Shown here: in pieces, positions 31,254 through 39,832 of the stretch
How the letters are laid out: each line of letters starts with the position of its first letter
Position numbering within the stretch: the first letter of the stretch is position 1
NCBI GenBank assembly: GCA_024867545.1
Contig: JANFNE010000019.1
Location: 682,001 to 746,000, forward strand
DNA length: 64,000 bases
Direction: 5' to 3'
Origin: Phytopythium helicoides
Lineage: Eukaryota > Oomycota > Peronosporomycetes > Pythiales > Pythiaceae
Notes under the pieces: generated by a model
Databases searched by the model: none
Told to the model about the DNA's origin: nothing
What the model saw: the letters and a program-made list of their open reading frames with translations, nothing else
Position numbers and translations under genes: made by a program

Positions 31254-31286
31254 GTTGATTTTCAATGTATTGATTTCAAAATCAAC
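31254..31286. repeat. Perfect 9-bp inverted repeat (hairpin)
   Basis: GTTGATTTT (31254-31262) and AAAATCAAC (31278-31286) are exact reverse complements around a 15-base spacer, inside the AT-rich patch. This could be a hairpin or part of a small transposon remnant. Confidence 0.6.
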
Positions 31287-31338
31287 ATGAAGACGATACA
31301 AAAAGAAAATGCGTTATTTGAGTTATGGTATGCTTGTC

Positions 31339-31376
31339 GCTGATTGGCTCCGTCATAGCCACAGCAGCCAATCAGC
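31339..31376. repeat. Perfect 11-bp inverted repeat with CCAAT cores
   Basis: GCTGATTGGCT (31339-31349) pairs exactly with AGCCAATCAGC (31366-31376); the spacer is 16 bases. Each arm holds a CCAAT box in opposite orientation. It lies about 50 bp from the hairpin at 31254. Confidence 0.6.
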
Positions 31377-31427
31377 ATGCAGCAAAACATAAACTAAATA
31401 CGACTACCAGGAAGTCATTCTGGCGCA

Positions 31428-31590
31428 GATAGGTGTCCGGGCGGATCTTTCTGTCGAGTGGCGCGGACGCTGTGACGACGGCATCGGTCGGCGGTGACGG
31501 GAGTGTGGCGGTCGGTGCAAGTTCATCGGTGCGTGTGTCGAGTGGCACGAGCTTGACGACGAGCGGGGGTATGTTCATGGCAGGCGACTG
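31428..31590 (+). pseudogene. Plus-strand relic of the Gly/Ser-repeat protein
   Basis: One plus-strand frame reads VSGRIFLSSGADAVTT, then SVGGDGSVAVGASSS and VRVSSGTSLTTSGG, the same repeat style as the minus-strand relic at 20844-21769. No start or end is present. It sits in the opposite orientation to the relic after copy A, so it was moved or inverted on its own. Confidence 0.45.
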
Positions 31591-32302
31591 GCGCGATCAC
31601 TCGCTGGAGTGATGGATTTCGGTACAAATGAGTTCGGCAGCTAAAGAAGCGAATCGATTGCTGTTTTGGATGGGAAATTGATGTGCGCAGGTCGTCGTGT
31701 TTGTGAACTGTAGAAGAACCAGTGTTGACCGAACCATGACCACTTCAACTTAGAGCTTCCTCCAGCTTCTCTAGTTGCAAGAGATTTCTCGTTTGGCGGC
31801 TCGCTGTATGGCCGAGTTTACCCAGTACTACTCAAAGATATTGTTGGTAGACGCAAGGTGGTGCCAGAAGATGTCAAGTATCCTCCAGCCAGTCCACCAT
31901 AGCCTCCAGACACGCTCGCCACGAAGCTAGGAGCAGTCGTAGGCGTATCCGACGCAATCCACATGTACTATCGAGCGCAGTACCACTAGAAAGAAGACTC
32001 CCAGTCACGGAGAACCACCTGACCGCTTATCGACAACTCGATCACATCGCTTGAGATGCACTCGCGGTCACCCTCGACGCAGAGGAGGTGTGGTGTGCAC
32101 AACGGCTTCAACAGTCACAAGATATGAAGAATTTCTTGCGCCAAATTGAGCTAAACTGAGTGTCAGCGGATTGTTGGAAAATCTTTCGATGATAGCGCTT
32201 CATTTTTGTAATAACTCGAGATGATAATGCATAGCTCACATCATGAGGCGGGACTCAGCGGTGATTCAGTTGCTATATACTGCACATCGGCTGCGTTAGA
32301 CA

Positions 32303-32358
32303 CTGTTTACTGCTGAAGTTAATCATGTCGTCTCTGTTTACTGCTGGAGTTGATCATG
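32303..32358 (+). repeat. 25-base direct repeat, two units
   Basis: CTGTTTACTGCTGAAGTTAA and five more bases (32303-32327) recur at 32334-32358 with two changes, six bases apart, about 225 bp before the promoter of copy C. Confidence 0.65.
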
Positions 32359-32583
32359 CCATGTCAGTCGTCACCCCATACGGTGAGAAAAACTTCACAA
32401 TATCCAGCTCGACTGACGCGAATCATTTCGTTTGCCATGTTGATGGCCATCTTAAAATAGTGCAATAGGGCTATAATGCTGCCAGTACACTGATATAGTG
32501 CGATATAGACAGTCCTGACCATCATTCCGTGGTCGTCAGCATCAACATGCACAATACTGCGGCAGCGATCAACAACGCGCTCC

Positions 32584-32600
32584 TCATTGTTCAATTTACC
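32584..32600 (+). promoter_or_regulatory. Oomycete Inr/FPR-like core promoter of ABCA copy C
   Basis: CTCATTGTTCAATTTAC is a near-exact match to the Inr plus FPR consensus. It lies 76-92 bp before the ATG at 32676, which argues against the longer open frame starting near 32529. Confidence 0.65.
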
Positions 32601-32675
32601 GCCGAGCCGTTCACTCCTCTCTCCTACAACGACCCAGATCGAGTGTCTACTTGGATCTATCTGAAGACTCGCGGG

Positions 32676-35600
32676 ATGAAACTCGCTGGAGGCACGAAGT
32701 CTGCGGGTCAGTCGCTCGCAGCGCACCGAACGACCTTCATGTTCGTGCGGACATTGCTCTGGAAGAACTGGATGCTCAAGAGACGTCACATCGCTGCTTC
32801 AATCTCTGAGATGGTGGTTCCAATGCTCTTTATTGTCATTCTCGGTCTCCTCAAGCAGGTCACGACGGATGTCGACGTGCCAGCTGGGTGGAGCGACTCG
32901 ACTGCTTCAACTACTGACGACTCCATCGGGACATCCTACAACCTCTTCCAGTCAACGGGTACATTCAATGAATGGATTTCAAGTGTATCGCTTCCCAAGT
33001 TCGTGCAATACGAGACGTCTGTGACAGGCTTGATCCTTGGCATGGGGTTGCAGTCCGTTTCCGACGGAATCCGCCTTCAGGAGCTATCGACTTCGGACTA
33101 CACCACCTGCACCACTGGAGTCATGGTTAGTGGACTAGTTGATACCAACACATCGTCTGAGTTCCGCGTGCCCACCGAGTGTGCCGACAAAGTTGCTCCC
33201 TACAAGCTCGCCATCGTACCAGACAACGCCTTCACGAGAAACTACTTTCTCGCTACGATGGACACTTGGTACCCACGTATCGACGTGCTGAACTCATCCG
33301 ACTCGCTGCAGATTCCGTCATTCCGCGAGAGTGTTCTCTTCTACGACTCGAGTGATGCTCTAGAAGAGTATGTTTCGAGCAGTCAGTACGGCAAGGGTCT
33401 TTCAAACCCGCGCATCTACGGTGCGATCGTGTTCAACACATACCCGAGCAGCGATGAGATCGGGACAGCTGTGTCTATGGAGTACTCCATCCGACTGAAC
33501 TCAACCGTTGATAGCACGATTGGACATGTTCCTTCTACGAGTGGTGACCCCAGTGCTGTCGATAAGCTACAGAAGGCGCTAGAAACGGACTACTACGCTT
33601 CGTACGCTCTGACGGGATTCAACACTCTCCAGACGCTCGTCACGCGTTTCGTTTCGTGTTTGCCAGAGTGGGACTCGTCTTCACAGACCACGACGGGAAC
33701 TTGTCAGATCACATTATCGACGGCCCAGTCAACCGCTGATGTGGACGAGCGGTTGTTGAGCTCACTGGAAAACGACGCGATGCTTCAGAATGCATTGAAC
33801 ACCATCGCACGGTCGTCAGCGAGCAATTCAACATATACTTCAATCTCGAATCTCCTCTCTGAGATGTCGGAGGAGACGAAGGAGCTGCTGCTGACCCCAC
33901 TTCGACAGGCTCCACAGGCATATCTCGGTGCGACATCGGCTCCATTCCCTGTCGAGAGCTATATCAGCTCTCCGTTTTACAGCAGCATCAAGACGGTGTT
34001 CGCACTCGTGTTTATCCTGTCGTACCTCTTCATCGTCTCTCGCATCTTGGTGGGATTCATCCAAGAGAAAGAATCCCGCATGCGCGAGTTCATGAAGATC
34101 CTTGGTGTGCAAGAGAAGGCGATCATCGTCAGCTGGTACATCACGTATTTTGTGATTCTGCTTGTTGGAGCCATTCTCCAAGCAATTGCTGGCATGGCTG
34201 GTCTTTTTGCCAACAGTTCTCCGATAGTGATCTTCCTCTTCTTTTTCCTCTTCGGATTGAGTGTGCTGTCATTCGCATTCCTGATCAGCACAATCTTCAG
34301 CAAGTCACGCACGGGTTCATTCGTTGGCATGGTGCTTTTCTTTATCATGTACTTTGTGTCTGTCGGGTTTTCGACAACGACACCTGAGTCGACTAAGAAC
34401 ATCGGTTGCCTGCTTTCACCTGTTGCACTTTCATTTGGTGTCACAGTTCTCGCAGACGCTGAAGCCACTGGTGATGGGATTGGATTTGGAGACCTAAGTA
34501 CCGTCAGCGACAACTTCCAGCTGAAAACGGCGCTGCTGATGTTCATTGTCGACTCTGTGCTGTACACTCTTCTCGGACTGTATTTCGAGAAGGTCATGCC
34601 CAAAGAATACGGCACGACACTCAAATGGTACTTCCCCGTCTCTCCATCATACTGGCGTGGTCGCCGACAAGGATTACAGCCAGTACCGAACGCTGATGAT
34701 CCACTCCTACACGACGTGGCGCTCGATGTCAACCCGAACTTTGAAGCTGTTAATGCTGACCTTCGTCACCAGGATGTAACAGGTGAAGCACTCGCAGTCA
34801 AACACATCCGAAAGGTGTTCTCCGTCCCAGGCGGTGAGAAGGTTGCCGTCAAGGGAGTTACTCTCAGTATGTACAAGAACCAGATCACGTGCTTGCTCGG
34901 TCACAACGGTGCAGGAAAGACCACGCTCATCTCCATGCTCACCGGTATGACAGCTCCCACTAGCGGAAATGCCACCTTCAACGGACTCACACTCACAGAC
35001 GACATGGACGAGATCCGGCAGTCGCTCGGCATCTGTTTCCAACATGATGTGCTGTTCCCGGAATTGACGGTCGAGGAACATCTCATCATCTTTGGTCGCA
35101 TCAAGGGATACCGTGATGCGGAACTGCAGACAATTGTCGATACGCAGATCCGCGAAGTTGGACTCACCGAAAAGAGACACGTCAAGTCGGGTGAGCTCTC
35201 GGGTGGTATGAAGCGCAAGCTGTCGGTCGCCATCTCTCTCCTCGGTGACAGCTCGCTCGTGTTCCTGGACGAACCCACATCCGGTATGGACCCATACAGT
35301 CGTCGCAGCACGTGGGAGATCCTGTTGAACAACCGCAACGACCGTGTGATGGTGTTGACGACGCACTTCATGGACGAGGCGGATATTCTGGGTGACCGAA
35401 TCGCCATCATGGCGGAAGGCGAGGTTCGGTGTGCTGGTTCGTCGTTGTTCTTGAAGAACCGGTTCGGTGCTGGGTACAATTTGACGGTGGTGAAGGACGA
35501 CGCCAAGTGTGTGGACTCGAATGTGATCTCTTTCGTGTCTTCATTTGTGCCATCGGCACAGGTGCTGAGTAATGTGGGGAGTGAGATTGCGTTCCAGTTG

Positions 35601-38600
35601 CCAATCGACAGTTCATCGCAGTTCGCGGGTATGTTTGCTCGCATGGATGCTGAGATGGGGAAGATGGGTTTGTTGTCGTATGGTGTGTCTGTGACGACTT
35701 TGGAGGAGGTGTTCATCAAGGTGGCGGAGATGGATGACGAGGGCAACCAGCACACGTTGACGAAGGCAGCGCGTACCGATGGCACTCCGGCGTCCAGCCC
35801 TGTAAGTGGTACCGGTAGTGACTTGTCGGCTAGATCACCGTCCTTTTCTCTCCACTTGAAGGCATTGCTTCTGAAGCGGTTCCGGTATGCGCGTCGCGAC
35901 AAGAAAATGATCTTTTACAGCACGGCGATGCCAATTCTCCTCATGCTTGCTGGACTAATATTGATGAAGGCAAGCAGCCTCTCTAGTGATGACCCATCGA
36001 TCGTTCTTTCAACGGAAGATTATTCGGGAGATTCGACGCCTACTCCATTCTTCTGCCAAGCTGACTCAGGGAACTGGTGCTCAAACGTGATGGACTCATC
36101 ATATTTCACCGGCGCTGCACTTGAAACACTTGAACTCAGTAACCCTGCTTACTCGACCTCTTCCCCAACCGTGTTCGATATCAAGTACACCGATCCAACA
36201 ATCAACACGACGGGAGAAACAGGGTTCGGTCTCGCTTTGGGACAAGAGATGTACAACCGTGGCTATGGTGTCGATACTGCTCTCGTGGAAGGTCAATACG
36301 GTGCATACTTAGTCTACGGCGACAGTGAGACGAATGTGTTGGGCTACAATGTGTTTACGAACACGACGGCTGCGCATGCTTCGGCGGTATTCAAGGTTCT
36401 GATCGACCAGGCGATCTATCGTTTCTTTGCTTCGAATGGAAGTAGTGAAGGGTCTTCATTACCAAGCTTGACGGTGAACAACTATCCACTTCCGCTGTCG
36501 GCATCGTCAAAAGCTGTCTTCACTTCGATTCTTGCCTTTGCCTCCAGTGAGCTTTTCTGTATCGCGTTCACATTTTTTCCGGCTTCGATTGTGGTTTTTC
36601 TGGTCAAGGAGAAGCAGTCAACACATAATTCGAAGCATCAGCAGCTCGTGTCGGGTGTGTCACTTGGCGCTTTTTGGCTCTCCAACTACATTTGGGACCT
36701 TATCATGTACATAGTCCCGTGTGTTGTGACGATAGTACTTATCAAGGCGTTTGACATTTCGTCAATGACGGGTTCTTCCGACTGCACCGGCTGTACGTCG
36801 TCGACCTTTCCGGCTGTGATTCTGTTATTCGTGTTGTTTGGCTTCGCAATTTGTCCGTTCACGTACTGCCTCTCGTATCGTTTCAAGGAACACGCGTCCT
36901 CACAGACATACACAGTCATGATCAACTTCGTGTTTGGTGCAGTGCTGATGATCGTGTCGTTTATTCTTGATATCATAAATGATTCCACAGAGGATGTCAA
37001 CTCGGTTCTCAAGTTTTTTTGGCGCCTCTCTCCACTTTTTAATCTCGGCAATGGACTGCTCGCGCTTGTACAAAATGAACTCGATGCCGCTTCCAGCAGC
37101 GACGACAACAAAAACAGTCCATTTAGTGGTGACCTGATGGGATTTGAGCTCCTGTACCTAGCTCTGACGGCAATTGGCTACTTTGCCCTTGCCGTCGGCA
37201 TCGACTACGCCATGACGTTCCCGAAGTTCAAAGATGCAATGGCTCACCACGACGGAGGAGACACTGAACAAGTCGAGCTCGACCAGGATGTGATCATCGA
37301 AGCCGAACGGGTTGCTCGTGGTGATGCTGACAACGACTTTGTCAAGCTCAAGAACCTCCGAAAGGTCTACCCCGGTGGCAAGATCGCTGTCCGTGACCTC
37401 TCTTTTGGTCTGAAGAAGGGAGAGTGTTTCGGATTCCTCGGAATCAACGGCGCCGGAAAAACCACCACCATGAAGATGCTCACTGGAGACGAACTACCCA
37501 CCTACGGTCAAGCCACACTCGCAGGATACGACATCATGACGCAACAGATCGAGGTTCGACGACAGATCGGATACTGTCCACAGTTCGACGCTCTCTTCGA
37601 TCTCCTCACAGTGCGTGAACACCTGGAGCTGTTCGGGTCGATCAAGGGTCTGAGCGGCACCGAGCTGGAGCAAGTGGTGAGCGAGAAGATCGAGCAGATG
37701 AACCTCGCCGACTTTGAGAACAAGCTCGCTGGCAGTCTGAGTGGCGGTAACAAGCGCAAGCTGTCGGTCGCCATTGCCATGATCGGCACTCCTCGCATCA
37801 TCTTCTTGGATGAGCCGTCGACGGGTATGGACCCTGTGTCTCGCCGCTTCATGTGGGATGTGATTGCGGGGATCTCGACGCGCGGCAAGTCGTCTACTAT
37901 CGTGTTGACGACGCACAGTATGGAGGAGGCGGAGGCTCTGTGTTCTCGAGTGGGTATCATGGTTGGTGGTCGTATGCGGTGCTTGGGGAGTGTGCAGCAC
38001 CTCAAGTCTCGCTTCGGTGATGGTCTCGTATTCGACGTGAAGCTGAACATGCCTACAGCGGAAGAGCTTGAGTACCTGGTACAAGAGGTCTTTGGAGGTC
38101 TTGAGGGTGTTGTTACGCCTGCAGATCTTGCGGACAAGTGCGCTGCGTTCGGCAATCGCGATCTTGCTGATCGTGTGGTGGCTTCACATCCTACCGGCTA
38201 TAGCTTGGCTGCTGCCATCGAACGCGATGGCTTCATTCGTGCCGAGGCTTTCTGTTCCTGGTGTATCGAGGAGACTCGTTTTGATGCACTCCACGCGCAC
38301 CTGGTGAATGCTTTCGGACACCAAGGCGCGACTGTGATGGAGCGTCAGAACGACTTTTGCCGCTTCAAGCTTCGTGGCTCGACTGGAGATTTGAAGCTGT
38401 CGAAGGTGTTTGCGCTGATCGAGGAGGCGAAGAAGACGCTCGAAATCCGCGAGTACAGTGTATCCCAAACGACGTTGGAGCAGATCTTCAATGGGTTTGC
38501 GAGTCAGCAGCAGGAGGAGCAGGGCGCCATCCGCGGCGTCTACAAAGGGGACAAAGAGGACGATTCCTTCTCGGCGGCGCCACTCGATGGGGCGTACGTG

Positions 38601-38606
38601 ATTTGA
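32676..38606 (+). CDS. ABCA-type full-size ABC transporter, copy C
   Basis: An intact single exon; from ATG 32676 the product has 1976 residues, exactly as A and B. The N-terminal 170 residues and parts of the outside loops differ from A and B (e.g. MKLAGGTKSAGQSLAAHRTT). NBD1 and NBD2 are almost identical to theirs, as is the C-terminal tail. The TMD2 helices differ (ASSELFCIAFTFFPAS where A has ASCQLIAIAFTFYPAS). All Walker A, LSGG and Walker B motifs are present. So C is a mosaic of own membrane segments and ATPase domains homogenised with A and B. It is followed by the same 1.2-kb flank as A. Substrate unknown; lipid export or flipping is the family expectation. Confidence 0.92.
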   Translation: MKLAGGTKSAGQSLAAHRTTFMFVRTLLWKNWMLKRRHIAASISEMVVPMLFIVILGLLKQVTTDVDVPAGWSDSTASTTDDSIGTSYNLFQSTGTFNEWISSVSLPKFVQYETSVTGLILGMGLQSVSDGIRLQELSTSDYTTCTTGVMVSGLVDTNTSSEFRVPTECADKVAPYKLAIVPDNAFTRNYFLATMDTWYPRIDVLNSSDSLQIPSFRESVLFYDSSDALEEYVSSSQYGKGLSNPRIYGAIVFNTYPSSDEIGTAVSMEYSIRLNSTVDSTIGHVPSTSGDPSAVDKLQKALETDYYASYALTGFNTLQTLVTRFVSCLPEWDSSSQTTTGTCQITLSTAQSTADVDERLLSSLENDAMLQNALNTIARSSASNSTYTSISNLLSEMSEETKELLLTPLRQAPQAYLGATSAPFPVESYISSPFYSSIKTVFALVFILSYLFIVSRILVGFIQEKESRMREFMKILGVQEKAIIVSWYITYFVILLVGAILQAIAGMAGLFANSSPIVIFLFFFLFGLSVLSFAFLISTIFSKSRTGSFVGMVLFFIMYFVSVGFSTTTPESTKNIGCLLSPVALSFGVTVLADAEATGDGIGFGDLSTVSDNFQLKTALLMFIVDSVLYTLLGLYFEKVMPKEYGTTLKWYFPVSPSYWRGRRQGLQPVPNADDPLLHDVALDVNPNFEAVNADLRHQDVTGEALAVKHIRKVFSVPGGEKVAVKGVTLSMYKNQITCLLGHNGAGKTTLISMLTGMTAPTSGNATFNGLTLTDDMDEIRQSLGICFQHDVLFPELTVEEHLIIFGRIKGYRDAELQTIVDTQIREVGLTEKRHVKSGELSGGMKRKLSVAISLLGDSSLVFLDEPTSGMDPYSRRSTWEILLNNRNDRVMVLTTHFMDEADILGDRIAIMAEGEVRCAGSSLFLKNRFGAGYNLTVVKDDAKCVDSNVISFVSSFVPSAQVLSNVGSEIAFQLPIDSSSQFAGMFARMDAEMGKMGLLSYGVSVTTLEEVFIKVAEMDDEGNQHTLTKAARTDGTPASSPVSGTGSDLSARSPSFSLHLKALLLKRFRYARRDKKMIFYSTAMPILLMLAGLILMKASSLSSDDPSIVLSTEDYSGDSTPTPFFCQADSGNWCSNVMDSSYFTGAALETLELSNPAYSTSSPTVFDIKYTDPTINTTGETGFGLALGQEMYNRGYGVDTALVEGQYGAYLVYGDSETNVLGYNVFTNTTAAHASAVFKVLIDQAIYRFFASNGSSEGSSLPSLTVNNYPLPLSASSKAVFTSILAFASSELFCIAFTFFPASIVVFLVKEKQSTHNSKHQQLVSGVSLGAFWLSNYIWDLIMYIVPCVVTIVLIKAFDISSMTGSSDCTGCTSSTFPAVILLFVLFGFAICPFTYCLSYRFKEHASSQTYTVMINFVFGAVLMIVSFILDIINDSTEDVNSVLKFFWRLSPLFNLGNGLLALVQNELDAASSSDDNKNSPFSGDLMGFELLYLALTAIGYFALAVGIDYAMTFPKFKDAMAHHDGGDTEQVELDQDVIIEAERVARGDADNDFVKLKNLRKVYPGGKIAVRDLSFGLKKGECFGFLGINGAGKTTTMKMLTGDELPTYGQATLAGYDIMTQQIEVRRQIGYCPQFDALFDLLTVREHLELFGSIKGLSGTELEQVVSEKIEQMNLADFENKLAGSLSGGNKRKLSVAIAMIGTPRIIFLDEPSTGMDPVSRRFMWDVIAGISTRGKSSTIVLTTHSMEEAEALCSRVGIMVGGRMRCLGSVQHLKSRFGDGLVFDVKLNMPTAEELEYLVQEVFGGLEGVVTPADLADKCAAFGNRDLADRVVASHPTGYSLAAAIERDGFIRAEAFCSWCIEETRFDALHAHLVNAFGHQGATVMERQNDFCRFKLRGSTGDLKLSKVFALIEEAKKTLEIREYSVSQTTLEQIFNGFASQQQEEQGAIRGVYKGDKEDDSFSAAPLDGAYVI

Positions 38607-39832
38607 GACCGCACTGTAGACTCTGTAGGTCTTGTGTAATAACACCCGTTGCATTCAAATGACGTGGAGGTTGTCTTGCAGACAAATAGTTTTGACGGCG
38701 TCGGATCGTGAGTGCTAGTGCAGTTCCGACTCACGGCCATCATGCATACATAATGTATCAATCGCGACATCCTCTTCGTGCCGCCACCACCTATAGTGCT
38801 TTGAAAAGGTACTAGTGTTGCTCCCATCCACCCGCCATCGACCTTCGCGTTGAATCTCGAAGTGACAACTACAGGAGCTTGAACTCCTGCATGACCCCGA
38901 TTGATTCTGGTTGCCCATGATATCTTGCTGCAAGATCACTAACCTGTCCGAATTGGTGAGCATGAAAAAGTTGTGAGCCATCTCGACCCGGTTGCATTTC
39001 TCGATAGTAGCCAATCAATGTCCAGTCCCAGGAGGCTCGGGTGCCATCAGCGTGCAGGCACCTCCATACCAGACTTGTTGCAGCAACTGACACGCCGAAA
39101 GCGCACATCAGCCTCCCATAAGTCGCTGCTTGAGCGAACAGCAAGATTCAGGAATACGTCGCATCTGTGCTTGCTGACGCACAATGAGAAGAGTCAGAAG
39201 GATTTGCCACAGTCTCGATCAGCGAAATCGATCGCAGAAGAGCCTCGTCCGATCGAGTGAAGGCATATTGGTGGTTGGTATCACACCTCCCATCGATCTG
39301 TGGCTACTTCCAATTGTCACAAACACAATGCCTCCGCGCTACACTCAAAGCCAGTACTCGTGACAATGCTGATCCAACTTGTCGCTGCGATGCTGTTCAG
39401 GATGCACATGCAACCGGATGCTCCACGCCTGCTACTGTCGGTGGATCTAGTCACCGTTTCTACCACTTTTGCAACACGCCGCCACAGATGACGACTCATA
39501 GCTACCCATTCTGCTAGCTCCAATCGCCACCATCGTGCTTCATCAAAGCTACTGCAGGCTATCCCCTGACGTTGAGGTGACACAGACCTCATGGCACCCA
39601 GCAATAGAATGTAACACGTCACTGGTCACTGAGCTCGTCGAAGTCATGCTTGCAGAACTCGCGCCGCCAGAGATCAAGACTTCTCCGGCAGCTCCCATTG
39701 CTCGAGCCGCCAGACACAGCCATGTAACTACCGTCCGCAGCGGACGATCCCACCGACACGACAATGCCGCCGGCAGAGATGGTTCTCACTGACCCACTAG
39801 ACAGCGTCACCACCCAGGAGCTCGCGCCAGTC
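38607..39832 (+). repeat. 3' flank of copy C, duplicate of 19903-21127, carrying the same gene relics
   Basis: Nearly identical to the flank of copy A, including the PAS-like relic (minus 38869-39144 and fragments to about 39515) and the start of the Gly/Ser relic (minus from 39549). Identity stops inside GAGCTCGCGCCAGTC at about 39832, where transporter sequence of copy D begins. One small indel near 39700 (the GAGCTCGAGCC region) separates it from the copy A flank. Confidence 0.85.

Larger units (their letters stand above)
30957..32583. other. AT-richer spacer between copies B and C
   Basis: No intact gene. It holds two inverted repeats (31254-31286 and 31339-31376), a Gly/Ser-repeat relic at 31428-31590, further scraps of that relic near 31860-31930 (on the minus strand, as in the flank of copy A), and a 25-base direct repeat at 32303-32358. 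Base composition at 31160-31330 is clearly more AT-rich than the surroundings. Confidence 0.5.

Noticed and set aside
32529..32675. 49-residue N-terminal extension of copy C
   Set aside because: The region contains the best Inr/FPR match (32584-32600), and ATG 32676 restores the shared length.
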